Made by a program: the position numbers and the translations under genes
Assembly: GCF_013184745.1 (NCBI RefSeq)
Contig: NZ_JAATVU010000019.1
Coordinates: 1-64,000 of the forward strand
Direction of reading: 5' to 3'
DNA from: Mangrovicoccus sp. HB161399
GTDB taxonomy: Bacteria > Pseudomonadota > Alphaproteobacteria > Rhodobacterales > Rhodobacteraceae
DNA: 64,000 nt
The notes under the pieces: model-generated
What the model saw: only the letters and a program-made list of their open reading frames with translations
The model's database searches: none
What the model was told of the DNA's origin: nothing
Part shown: positions 17,133 to 25,608 of the stretch, one piece after another
How positions within the stretch are numbered: the stretch's first letter is position 1
Layout of the letters: the number at the start of each line of letters is the position of its first letter

Positions 17133-17633
17133 TCAGTCTTCCGGGGTTGCAAGGGGGGCCGCCCCGGCGCCCTGGCGGGCGGCGAGGAAGGCCGGAACGG
17201 CGAGCGGCGCGAAGGGGCGCGCCGCCTCCAGATGGGTATCGTCGTAGCGGTGTTCCGCGTCGAGCAGGTTCATCGTGCCGATCACCTGGCCGTCATAGAT
17301 CACCGGCAGGTTGATGCAGCAGCCGCAGCCGAGGCTGGCAATCAGTTCGTGGTCGAAGAAGGCCCACTCGATGTCCTTCATGGTCCGGCCGAGCCAGGGC
17401 TTCCGCGCATGGAGCACGTGATCGCCCCATGGCGTGCGGCTCATCGGCTTGCGCCCCGAGACGGGATAGGCCTCCGGATCGCTCGAATGGATGCGAGCGA
17501 CCTCGGACCCGTCGACGAAGAGCAGCGTGAAGAGCTTGAATCCGACGACCTCCTGCAGCCGTGCTTCGAGCGCGTCGAAGAGGGCGGCAGGCTGGCCGGA
17601 ATCGGCGAAGCGGGGAAGCAGCGTGGCAGGCAT
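17133..17633 (-). CDS. GAF-domain protein
   Basis: 166 residues forming essentially one GAF domain: LFDALEARLQEVVGFKLFTLLF at the start, ARIHSSDPEAYPVSGRK in the middle, and INLPVIYDGQVIGTMNLLD before the end. A SLGCGCC stretch just before the last strand is unusual. Free-methionine-sulfoxide reductases are also single GAF domains of this size, but the cysteine spacing differs, so I call it a small-molecule-binding or sensor protein. It sits between livM and the amidohydrolase with gaps of 9 and 1 bp, so it is clearly co-expressed with the transport and hydrolysis genes. Confidence 0.75.
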   Translation of the reverse strand: MPATLLPRFADSGQPAALFDALEARLQEVVGFKLFTLLFVDGSEVARIHSSDPEAYPVSGRKPMSRTPWGDHVLHARKPWLGRTMKDIEWAFFDHELIASLGCGCCINLPVIYDGQVIGTMNLLDAEHRYDDTHLEAARPFAPLAVPAFLAARQGAGAAPLATPED

Positions 17634-17642
17634 GGCAGGTCC

Positions 17643-18542
17643 TTACTGTGCCGGTGCGGGACGGATGCGCTCGGGCAGCACGCCCTGCGGGCGCAGGTGC
17701 AGCACGAGCAGGAAGGCAAGGCCGACGAGGATCTCGCGACTGGCGGCGACCTGGCCCGAACTGAGGCCCGGCAGCAGATGGCCGAGGAAGCGCGTGCCTT
17801 CGAGGAACAGGATGACCAGGAAGGCACCGAGGAAGGCGCCAGCCGGCCGGCCGACCCCGCCGGAGGTCACGGCGAGAAAGATGTAGATGGTCAGCAGGGG
17901 CTGGAAGTGGTCGGGCGAGATATAGCTCTGGTAATGGGCATAGAGTGCGCCGGCCAGGCCCGCGATCCCGGCGGACACCGCAAACGCGATCAGCTTCACC
18001 CGCATCGCGTTCTTGCCCGCGAAGCCCGCCAGGTCCTGGTCCTCGCGGATCGCCTTCAGCACCCGGCCGAAGGGCGCGCGGTCGAGGCGGCGCAACGCGA
18101 GGAAGACCGCGACGAGGATCGTCAGCACGAGGCACAGGTAGAAAACCGCGAAGCCCTGCGGTCCCAGCACGGATTTCAGCGGCGCCGGGATGCCCGGCAG
18201 GCCGTCGGTGCCGTTCGTCAGCCAGCGCTCGTTCATCGCGACCAGCCGGACGACCTCGGCAAAGCCCAGCGTCACGATGGCATGGTAGTCGCCGCGCAGC
18301 CGCACCGTCGCCCAGGTCGCGCCGATGCCTGCCGCCGCGCCCATGGCGCAGGCCGCGAGGATCGCGATCGGCACAGGGACACCGGCCAGCGACAGGATCG
18401 CCGAGGCATAGGCTCCGACCGCGAAGAAGCCGGCAAGCCCGAGATTGACCATGCCCGCCCCGCCCCAGATGAGGTTCAGGCTGAGCGCCAGCAGGCCGTA
18501 GATCCCGGCGGTTGTGGCGGAGAAGATGACATAGGACAGCAT
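17643..18542 (-). CDS. livM: Branched-chain amino acid-type ABC importer, permease LivM
   Basis: 299 residues with eight to nine membrane segments. Typical LivM features are GIYGLLALSLNLIWGGAGMVNLGLAGFF near the N-terminus and GGVGRPAGAFLGAF near the C-terminus. The start ATG overlaps the TGA stop of livH by one base (TGATG). With LivH it forms the membrane channel of a hydrophobic-amino-acid-type (HAAT) importer. HAAT systems in these bacteria also carry amides, urea and amino acid derivatives, so the substrate may not be a branched-chain amino acid. Confidence 0.9.
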   Translation of the reverse strand: MLSYVIFSATTAGIYGLLALSLNLIWGGAGMVNLGLAGFFAVGAYASAILSLAGVPVPIAILAACAMGAAAGIGATWATVRLRGDYHAIVTLGFAEVVRLVAMNERWLTNGTDGLPGIPAPLKSVLGPQGFAVFYLCLVLTILVAVFLALRRLDRAPFGRVLKAIREDQDLAGFAGKNAMRVKLIAFAVSAGIAGLAGALYAHYQSYISPDHFQPLLTIYIFLAVTSGGVGRPAGAFLGAFLVILFLEGTRFLGHLLPGLSSGQVAASREILVGLAFLLVLHLRPQGVLPERIRPAPAQ

Positions 18543-19405
18543 CAGGCGGCCCTTTCGCCGAAGAGACCGCCGGGGCGGAAGGACAGGACCAGCAGGATGG
18601 TCAGGAAACCGATGGCCGAGCGGTAGGTGGCGGGGATCACCAGCAGCGACAGTTCTTCGCCGATGCCGATCAGGATCGCGCCCGCCACGGCGCCAGGGAT
18701 CGAGCCCAGACCGCCCAGCACTGCGGCAGCGAAGACCGGCAGCAGCAGCCGGCTGCCGGACATCGGGTCGATGGCGCTGTCGAGGCCCAGGAGCGCGCCG
18801 CCGACGCCCGTCAGCCCGGTGCCGAGCGCGACGGTGGCCATGGCGATGCGGCCGGGCTCCATCCGGAAGAGCCGGGCGAGATCCGGGTTGTCGGCCACGG
18901 CGCGCATCGCCTTGCCGTAGCGGGTGAAGCGCAGGAAGGCGAAGACGCCGGCCATCATCGCCACGGCGATGCCCGCAGTCTGCAGCTGCTGCGGCCCGAC
19001 GCGCAGCCCCCAGAACCGCCAGTCCCGCATCAGCGGCAGGTCGAAGGCCCGGAGGTCATTGCCGAAGGAGAAGCGCAGGACGTTCTCCAGGATGATCCCC
19101 ACGGCGATGGAGGCGATGGCCACGGTCAGCGCGCCCGAGGGACGCAGCCGGGCCAGCGCCGCCTGTTCCACCGCCAGCCCGATGGCGGCGACCGTGACGA
19201 AGGACCCGGCCATGGCCGGAAGGACCGGCCAGCCATAGCGGAAATTCAGCACCCAGGCCGCGAAGGCGCCGCAGGTCGCCAGCGGGCCGATGGCGAAATT
19301 CACGTAGCGCAGCACGGCGAAGATCGCGGTCAGCCCCATCGCCGGGATGGCGATGAGCGCGCCAGTCAGCACGCCGTTGATCACGGCCTGGATGATGTCG
19401 GTCAT
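18542..19405 (-). CDS. livH: Branched-chain amino acid-type ABC importer, permease LivH
   Basis: 287 residues, about eight membrane segments, with the LivH opening IINGVLTGALIAIPAMGLT-like stretch, FAIGPLATCGAF after the second helix, and the conserved cytoplasmic loop GGLGSIPGAVAGAILIG near residues 225-245 that contacts the ATPases. It lies between the binding-protein gene (13 bp gap) and livM (1 bp overlap), so it is in the same transcript. Confidence 0.9.
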   Translation of the reverse strand: MTDIIQAVINGVLTGALIAIPAMGLTAIFAVLRYVNFAIGPLATCGAFAAWVLNFRYGWPVLPAMAGSFVTVAAIGLAVEQAALARLRPSGALTVAIASIAVGIILENVLRFSFGNDLRAFDLPLMRDWRFWGLRVGPQQLQTAGIAVAMMAGVFAFLRFTRYGKAMRAVADNPDLARLFRMEPGRIAMATVALGTGLTGVGGALLGLDSAIDPMSGSRLLLPVFAAAVLGGLGSIPGAVAGAILIGIGEELSLLVIPATYRSAIGFLTILLVLSFRPGGLFGERAA

Positions 19406-19418
19406 GGTCCGTCCCGGC

Positions 19419-20618
19419 TCAGGCGATCTTCAGGAGCGTGAAGGCCCCGTCCTTGACCTGTTCGTAGCGGAACTGGCAGTCGAGGATGTCGCCTTCGGCC
19501 GTGAAATCGCACGGGCCCGAGGCGCCGTCGTAATTCACCGCTTCGCCCGCGGCCAGTGCTTCGAGCCCTTCCAGCGCGGTATGGACCGGCTTGCCGTCGC
19601 CCTGCGACACGGTGCGGAAGGCATCCCGGATCGCGGTGCCCGAGGCATCGCCTGCGGCGGCGATGGCGAGGATCACCATGTTCACCTGGTCGAAGATCTG
19701 GGTCGTGTAGGGATCGGGCGAGGCAATGCCGGTGAGCTCCGTCAGCGCCTTGTAGGCGGCGCTGCCCTCGGCCGGGCTCGGCGCGATGGTGTAGATGCCT
19801 TCGACCACCTCGGCAGGCAGCGCGTCCACCAGCTTCTGGTTCACGGAATAGGCGAAGGCCAGCATCTTGCCCTCGTAGCCCGCGCGGTAGATGTCCTTCA
19901 GCAGGACGGTCGTGTCCGGCATGTAGCCGCCCAGCACCACGACATCCGGTCCGAAAGCCATCATCTCGTCGACTTCCGAGCGGTAGGACGGCTTCTTGTC
20001 GTCGTAGATCAGCTTCTCGGTGGAGCCGCCCGCGGCCTCGACCACCTTGGTGATCTCCGAGAACTGGCTGTCGGCGAAGGGGGTCTGCGGCGACATGAAG
20101 AACACCTTGCCCGCGCCAAGCTCCACGGTGAATTCGCCGAATTTCTGGCCCTGCAGGATGGTGTTCGGCTGGGTGCGGACGATGTAGCCCTCATGCGGCA
20201 GCAGCGTGATGCTGTCGGCGCCCGAGACCGTGGTCAGCATCGTGCCGCTTTCCCAGCAGAGCGGCGCGACCGCAGTGGTCACCGACGACGCCCAAGTCCC
20301 CATGATCGCCGAGACGCCGTCAACGTCGATCAGCTTGCGCGCGGCGCGGACGCCGGCCTCGGGGTTGGTCTGGTCGTCCTCCGAGACCACCTCGATCTGG
20401 CGGCCGAGCACGCCTCCGGCGGCGTTCACGCCATCGACCACGGCCTTCACCGTATCGGCCATGACCGGGCCGTAGGGGCCGCCCGCGCCGGTCAGCGGCG
20501 TCAGCGTCCCGAGCTTGATGGGGCCGTCCTGCGCCATCGCGCGGATCGGCAGGGCGAGGCTGCCGGCAAGAATCGCCGAGGATGCCAGGAACCGGCGGCG
20601 GGTGGTGCTGTTCGTCAT
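19419..20618 (-). CDS. HAAT-type ABC importer substrate-binding protein
   Basis: 399 residues from an ATG at 20618, which follows GAGAGGGAAAG; the open frame extends 20 codons upstream but without signal-peptide character. The N-terminus TTRRRFLASSAILAGS is a twin-arginine-style signal ending near AMAQ, followed by the mature start IKLGTLTPLTGAGGPYG, the periplasmic-binding-protein type I fold of LivK/AmiC relatives. It captures the ligand in the periplasm for LivHM. The gene order livG, livF, binding protein, livH, livM is continuous. Ligand unknown; the neighbouring hydrolases suggest an amide or acylated amino compound. Confidence 0.88.
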   Translation of the reverse strand: MTNSTTRRRFLASSAILAGSLALPIRAMAQDGPIKLGTLTPLTGAGGPYGPVMADTVKAVVDGVNAAGGVLGRQIEVVSEDDQTNPEAGVRAARKLIDVDGVSAIMGTWASSVTTAVAPLCWESGTMLTTVSGADSITLLPHEGYIVRTQPNTILQGQKFGEFTVELGAGKVFFMSPQTPFADSQFSEITKVVEAAGGSTEKLIYDDKKPSYRSEVDEMMAFGPDVVVLGGYMPDTTVLLKDIYRAGYEGKMLAFAYSVNQKLVDALPAEVVEGIYTIAPSPAEGSAAYKALTELTGIASPDPYTTQIFDQVNMVILAIAAAGDASGTAIRDAFRTVSQGDGKPVHTALEGLEALAAGEAVNYDGASGPCDFTAEGDILDCQFRYEQVKDGAFTLLKIA

Positions 20619-20674
20619 GGTCTTTCCCTCTCTGTCGCTGCCGGGTTGCCCGGTCATTTGCCTTCGATGTCGTG

Positions 20675-21376
20675 TCATCCGCCGAGGAACAGCCGCCGGA
20701 TCTCGGGATCGGCGGCCAAGTCGGGCCCTCCGCCCTCGGCGGCATTGCTGCCCGAAACCAGCACGTAGCCGCGGCTGGAGACCTCCAGTGCCTCCAGCGC
20801 GTGCTGCTCGACCATCAGGATGGGCAAGCCGAGATCGCGCAGGCCCAGCACCACTTCGAAGAGCTCTTCGGTCGCCTTGGGCGAGAGCCCCGCGGTCGGC
20901 TCGTCGAGCAGCAGCATCTTCGGTGCGGTCATCAGCGCCATCGCCATGGCGAGGATCTGCCGCTGCCCGCCGGAAAGCGTCCGCGCCAGCGCCCGGCGCT
21001 TCTCGGCCAGGACGGGATAGCGGCCGTACATCCGCGCGCGTTCCTCCGCCATCTGGCGCGACGGGCCCGGCCAGGCGAGTTCCAGGTTCTCGGCGACCGT
21101 GAGCGTGCCGAACACGTTGCGCTCCTGCATGACGAAAGCGAATCCCGCCCGGGCGCGCTCTGCCGCGCCCTGCCGCGTGACATCCGCACCGCCCAGCCGC
21201 ACATGGCCCTCCCGCGCCGGAACGAGGCCGGAGACCACCTTCAGCAGCGTCGATTTCCCGGCACCGTTCGGCCCGACCAGGGTGACCAGCTCGCCCGGCT
21301 CCACATGGACCGAGACGCCCTTCAGGATCCGTTCCGCGCTGGCATAGCCCGCGACGAGGCCCTCGACCTCAAGCAT
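20675..21376 (-). CDS. livF: HAAT-type ABC importer ATPase LivF
   Basis: 233 residues. Walker A GPNGAGKST near 34-42, signature LSGGQRQ near 131-137, Walker B MLLLDEPTAG near 150-160, switch His in MVEQHALEAL. The length and absence of a long insertion identify the LivF type. Start ATG at 21376 lies inside the 3' end of livG (8 bp overlap), which is the usual coupling of these genes. Confidence 0.9.
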   Translation of the reverse strand: MLEVEGLVAGYASAERILKGVSVHVEPGELVTLVGPNGAGKSTLLKVVSGLVPAREGHVRLGGADVTRQGAAERARAGFAFVMQERNVFGTLTVAENLELAWPGPSRQMAEERARMYGRYPVLAEKRRALARTLSGGQRQILAMAMALMTAPKMLLLDEPTAGLSPKATEELFEVVLGLRDLGLPILMVEQHALEALEVSSRGYVLVSGSNAAEGGGPDLAADPEIRRLFLGG

Positions 21377-22139
21377 CGTGGCGCACCCCCAGATAGGCTT
21401 CCTGCACGGCCTTGTCGGCCACGACCTCGGCAAAGCTGCCCTCGGTCATCTTGCGGCCCTCGGCCATGACGATCACCGGATCGCAGAGCCGCGCGACCAT
21501 CGCCATGTCGTGCTCGATCAGGCAGATGGTGATGCCCTCTTCGTTCAGCGCCGTCAGGTGCTCGGCGATCTGCGCGGACAACGTCGGGTTCACCCCGGCC
21601 ATCGGCTCGTCGAAGAGGATCATCCGCGGCTCCGCCATCAGCGCGCGGCCGATCTCCACCAGCTTCTTCTGTCCCCCGGAGAGCGCGGAAACCGGGTTGT
21701 CGATCACATGGTCCAGCTTCAGCCGCCGCGCGACCGACAGGGCCGTCTCGGCCAGCCGCTCCTCGTGCTGCCGCCCGGCGCGGCCGCCGGTCAGGCTCTG
21801 CCAGAAGCCCTCGCCGGGATGGCCCTGGCCGTAGAGCATCAGGTGGTCGAAAACGCTGAGACGCGGAAAGCCGCGGGCCAGCTGGAAGCTGCGCACCAGG
21901 CCGAGGCCCACCCGCTCCCGCGGGGGCAATCGGGTGATGTCTGTTCCCGCGAAGCTGACGCGCCCGCCCTGCGGCAGGAGCGCGCCGGAAATGGCGTTGA
22001 TCGCGGTCGATTTCCCGGCACCGTTCGGGCCGATCAGCCCGGTGACGGTGCCCTGCCGCACCTCGAAGCTGGCGCCGTTCAGCACCTGCACGCCATAGAA
22101 GCCGTGGCGCAGGCCCTCGACTGTCAGCAGCGCGCTCAT
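21369..22139 (-). CDS. livG: HAAT-type ABC importer ATPase LivG
   Basis: 256 residues. Walker A GPNGAGKST near 38-46, signature LSGGQKK near 151, Walker B MILFDEPMAGVNP near 170, switch region LIEHDMAMV. The LivG-type insertion between the Q-loop (RSFQLARGFPRLSVFDHLML) and the signature is present. The ATG overlaps the stop of the TetR gene by 4 bp, which places a regulator inside the transport operon. Confidence 0.9.
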   Translation of the reverse strand: MSALLTVEGLRHGFYGVQVLNGASFEVRQGTVTGLIGPNGAGKSTAINAISGALLPQGGRVSFAGTDITRLPPRERVGLGLVRSFQLARGFPRLSVFDHLMLYGQGHPGEGFWQSLTGGRAGRQHEERLAETALSVARRLKLDHVIDNPVSALSGGQKKLVEIGRALMAEPRMILFDEPMAGVNPTLSAQIAEHLTALNEEGITICLIEHDMAMVARLCDPVIVMAEGRKMTEGSFAEVVADKAVQEAYLGVRHDA

Positions 22140-22765
22140 GTCCCCTGCTCCGGGTCATGATGCATCAGGAAGGGCAGCTGCGCCTTCCACTCCTTCAGCA
22201 TCGAGGCATAGTATTTCGGGTCGTCGCGCAGGATGGTCTGGGCGATCATGCCGCGGAACAGGCACATGGTCATGTTGAGCAGCATCTTCGCGCGCTGCGC
22301 CTCGATCCCCTCCTTCTCGGCCAGCACCGCCCAGATCGCGTCGAGCCCGCCGTGGAAATCCTGCACCACCGGCACCAGATGGGCGTGCAGCGCCCGGTTG
22401 TGCCGTGCCTCCGGAAGGTATTCGAGCGTGACGTAGAACAGCCCGTCGGACATCACCTCCCAGAGATAGTCGACGATCTGGTCCGACCCGCCGCCGCGCT
22501 CGGCCAGCGCGCGGGCAAAGCCGTGCAGCCGGTCGTTGACCAGCCGCAGGTGGTTGTCGATGGATTTGGCGATCAGCTCGTCGCGCGAGGCGAAGTGATG
22601 GGTCAGCGCGCCGCGCGAGACCCCTGCCGCCTCGGCGATCCGGGTGGTGGTCAGCCGCTGCAGGCCTTCCTCCAGCATCAGCTCCATGGTCGCGCGGTAG
22701 AGCGCCTGCACGGTCTCCTCGCTGCGCTGCGCCTGGGTCCGCCTGTCCTTCTGCCGCTCTGCCAT
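22136..22765 (-). CDS. TetR family regulator inside the transport operon
   Basis: 209 residues from ATG 22765. The HTH covers TVQALYRATMELMLEEGLQRLTTTRIAEAAGVSRGALTHHFASRDEL at about residues 19-64. The C-terminal part has a predicted helical ligand pocket ending in KYYASMLKEWKAQLPF. The open frame continues far upstream across the spacer, but that extension lacks similarity and is Arg/Gly-rich. The gene overlaps livG by 4 bp and follows the CocE-type hydrolase gene after 95 bp, so an internal promoter in that spacer is possible. It probably responds to the imported compound or a product of it. Confidence 0.85.
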   Translation of the reverse strand: MAERQKDRRTQAQRSEETVQALYRATMELMLEEGLQRLTTTRIAEAAGVSRGALTHHFASRDELIAKSIDNHLRLVNDRLHGFARALAERGGGSDQIVDYLWEVMSDGLFYVTLEYLPEARHNRALHAHLVPVVQDFHGGLDAIWAVLAEKEGIEAQRAKMLLNMTMCLFRGMIAQTILRDDPKYYASMLKEWKAQLPFLMHHDPEQGT

Positions 22766-22860
22766 GCTCCCCCTCCTGTTTCGCTGCCGATGCCCCGCCG
22801 GGTCCGGACGGCCCCCTGCCGCCCGCTGCACCGGAGGCCGCATGATCGCCGCCCGCGCCG

Positions 22861-24663
22861 TCATGCGGCAAGCTCCGGCAGCGCGATGCGGCAGCCTGCC
22901 AGTGCCAGATCGGCCCGCGGCAGCCGGCCATGCGGCACCTTGCCGAAATGGTCGGCATCGCCGCCCGAGAGCGACAGCCGGATGCGGCTGCCCGCCGCGA
23001 ACTGCCAGCCTACTGGCAGCAGCGGCAGGCGGAGGCGCATCCGCTCGCCCGGCACGGCAGGGGCGGCGTCCTCGCGGCGGAAGCTGCGCCAGATCCAGGG
23101 CACGGCAATTTCGGGCGGCGGCAGCGCCTCGGCGCGGTGCAGAACCCGCAGCATGCCCTCGGTGACATGGCGTTCGGTGCCGTCCGCCTCGACCTCGGTC
23201 AGGTAGGCGAAGATCGCGGCATCGGCAGTGTCGAGAACGATCTCCAGATCGGCATGGGCATGGCCGAGCAGCCGGAACGGCGCCTCCAGCGGCGCGCTGT
23301 CCCAGTGCAGCATCGCCGCGCTGCGCCCCTGCCAGTCGGGATAGCAGCTGCGGCAGTCGATCCCGGCGATGCGTTCGTAGCGGGTCTGCGTGCCGGTCCC
23401 CATGCCGGGATCCGCGGCGAAGGCGGCGGCGCCCTGCCCCGGCGCGGCGCCGAGCGATCCGTCCGCCTGCGGAAAGAGCTGTCGCAAGCCCGCCTCCGCG
23501 GGCCAATCCGGCAGCGCGTGCCATTCCTCCTCGTGCATCGCGTAGACATGGACCGGCGCCTCGTCCCGCAGGCCGGTGCCGCGCTCCATCAGGTAGGTGT
23601 CGAAGAAGCGCAGCACCTCGGCCAGCAGCGGAAAGCCCGGCGTCTCGGCGGCGCGCCAGGGCGAGACATCGATCCGCGCGCCATGGTCCCAGGGGCCGAG
23701 CAGAAGGTGGCGCGGATTGTCCTTCAGCGTCAGGTGCCGCGCGATGGCGCCGTTGGCATAGCCCGCGCCGTCCATCCAGCCCGAGACCGACATGACGGCA
23801 ACATCGGGACGGATCCCCTGCGCATAATGATACGGGCTGAAGGCGGCGCTGGAATAGTCCGGGTCGTAGGGCAGCCCCTCTTCGCGGTAGCGCAGGTCGG
23901 CCATGAATCCGGTCTGGCGGAAATTGCCGCGGTGTTCGGCCAGCGCCTCGGCCAGAAGCGTGCCGTCCGGATCGGCATCCACTGGCTGCGGGCCGCGGAA
24001 ATCGGGATTGGCGTAGTAGCTGAAATCACGCAGCAGTTCCCGCCGGTCGAGGTCGAGCCCCTCCATCAGCCGGTCATAGTGCTGCGTCAGCGAGGCGATC
24101 TGCAGCCCGCCGGGGAAATAGTTGTCCGACCAGGTGTCCCAGACGGAGAACAGCGGCGCGATGGCCTTCACCGCCGGGTGGCCTGTGGAGGCCAGGAAAT
24201 CCGCAGCCGCGCCCAGATAGGAGACGCCGGTCGCGCCGATCCGGCCGTCGCTCCAGCCCTGCGCCACGATCCAGTCGGCGATCTCCGCGCTATCGAGCCG
24301 CTCGGCCGGCGAACGGAATCCGTCGCGCGTGCCGAAGCTCGCCCCGGTACCGCGCACATCCGCGACCACCACCGCATAGCCGCGCGGCACGAAGAAATCG
24401 CGGAACTTGCCGGTATTGGGGTTCGGGTCGGCAGGCGATCCCTGCGCCAGCGCGAAGCGGCGGTAATAGGGCGTCAGGAACAGCAGGCAGGGATAGCGCC
24501 CGGTGCCGTCGCCCGGCAGGTAGGTGTCGACCGCGATCCGGCAGCCATCGCGCATCGCCACGTATTCCGACACCGGCGCGGGCACGCCGCCTTCCGCCGG
24601 GCGTGTGGCGAGATAAGCCTCCGGCGGCACGCGCCAGGCGGCGGCGGGAGCGGCATCCTTCAT
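22861..24663 (-). CDS. CocE/NonD family serine hydrolase (X-Pro dipeptidyl-peptidase S15-like)
   Basis: 600 residues. The alpha/beta hydrolase nucleophile is Ser148 in GVSYLG, the acid is probably Asp298 in SGWMDGAGY, and the base is His327 in GPWDHG, the CocE arrangement. A C-terminal jelly-roll domain follows from about residue 400, ending with GSRIRLSLSGGDADHF. No signal peptide, so it acts in the cytoplasm. Family members cleave esters and amides such as cocaine, glutaryl-cephalosporins and X-Pro peptides. The start ATG at 24663 overlaps the stop of the upstream permease by 4 bp; the open frame further upstream is only a shadow of that gene. It probably hydrolyses whatever the adjacent importers bring in. 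Confidence 0.88.
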   Translation of the reverse strand: MKDAAPAAAWRVPPEAYLATRPAEGGVPAPVSEYVAMRDGCRIAVDTYLPGDGTGRYPCLLFLTPYYRRFALAQGSPADPNPNTGKFRDFFVPRGYAVVVADVRGTGASFGTRDGFRSPAERLDSAEIADWIVAQGWSDGRIGATGVSYLGAAADFLASTGHPAVKAIAPLFSVWDTWSDNYFPGGLQIASLTQHYDRLMEGLDLDRRELLRDFSYYANPDFRGPQPVDADPDGTLLAEALAEHRGNFRQTGFMADLRYREEGLPYDPDYSSAAFSPYHYAQGIRPDVAVMSVSGWMDGAGYANGAIARHLTLKDNPRHLLLGPWDHGARIDVSPWRAAETPGFPLLAEVLRFFDTYLMERGTGLRDEAPVHVYAMHEEEWHALPDWPAEAGLRQLFPQADGSLGAAPGQGAAAFAADPGMGTGTQTRYERIAGIDCRSCYPDWQGRSAAMLHWDSAPLEAPFRLLGHAHADLEIVLDTADAAIFAYLTEVEADGTERHVTEGMLRVLHRAEALPPPEIAVPWIWRSFRREDAAPAVPGERMRLRLPLLPVGWQFAAGSRIRLSLSGGDADHFGKVPHGRLPRADLALAGCRIALPELAA

Positions 24664-25529
24664 GCGCGGAACCTCTGGCGGGTGGCGAAGCCCGCGGCCA
24701 CGGTCAGCGCCAGGGTGGAGGCCATCAGGATGAAGGCCACCGCCGCCGAGAACGGCCAGTTGTTCAGCTGGAACTGGTCGTAGATCACCGGCGCCATCAT
24801 GTGGAATTCGGGCCCGCCCAGCAGCACCGGCGTGGCATAGGCGTTCATCGCCAGGATGAAGGTCAGGATCGTGCCCGCGGCGACGCCCGGCAGCGCCATC
24901 GGCCACAGCACCCGGCGGAACATCGTCCAGGGGCCGGCGCCCATCGAGAACGCCGCCTCCTCGAGGTTGCGGGAAATCCCCTCGATCACGCTCTGCAGCG
25001 TCAGCACCATGTAGGGCAGGTTCACCGCGATGATGCCGAGGATGACGGCGAGCTCGGAATACATGATCTCCGTGGAGCCGGAGGTGATCCCGAGGTTTTC
25101 CAGCGACACGCTGAGGAAGCCGCGGCTGCCCAAGAGCGTCATCCATCCCGCCGCGCGCACCGCGTTGCCGACGAAGAGTGGCACCACCACGCCGATGATC
25201 ATCAGGTTCTTGAAGCGCGACTGGGTGCGCGCCAGCACATAGGCCAGCGGAAAGCCGAGGACGATGCAGACGAGCGTGCAGAGGATGGAAATGCGGATCG
25301 TCGTCCAGAACGCCGCCAGATAGAACGGATCGGTGAAGAACTGCACGTAGTTCTCCGGCGAGAACGCCGAAATCATGAACTCGTAGGGATCGTACTTGTT
25401 GACCGAGTATTTCGCCAGCAGCAGCAGCGGGCCCAGCACGCCGAGCGCGACCACCACCGTGGCCGGCCCGACGAGCGCGGCGGCGGTCAGCCCTGTGCGG
25501 GCGGGGGCATTGGCGGTGGCATCGGTCAT
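24660..25529 (-). CDS. Spermidine/putrescine-type ABC importer permease (PotB-like)
   Basis: 289 residues, six membrane segments, with the inner-membrane permease EAA loop EAAFSMGAGPWTMFRRVLWPMALPG at about 186-210. It belongs to the PotB half by its position and long second periplasmic loop (EFMISAFSPENYVQFF). It is in the same transcript as the binding protein (79 bp gap upstream) and the CocE hydrolase (4 bp overlap downstream). The two permease genes of this transporter are separated by the ATPase and binding-protein genes, an uncommon order. Confidence 0.88.
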   Translation of the reverse strand: MTDATANAPARTGLTAAALVGPATVVVALGVLGPLLLLAKYSVNKYDPYEFMISAFSPENYVQFFTDPFYLAAFWTTIRISILCTLVCIVLGFPLAYVLARTQSRFKNLMIIGVVVPLFVGNAVRAAGWMTLLGSRGFLSVSLENLGITSGSTEIMYSELAVILGIIAVNLPYMVLTLQSVIEGISRNLEEAAFSMGAGPWTMFRRVLWPMALPGVAAGTILTFILAMNAYATPVLLGGPEFHMMAPVIYDQFQLNNWPFSAAVAFILMASTLALTVAAGFATRQRFRA

Positions 25530-25608
25530 GGCGGGTCCGTCTTTCGGAAGTCAGGAGCCCGCCGCCGTCCGGATTGCTGGTGCCGGGCGGCGGCGGGGGC
25601 AGGCGGGA

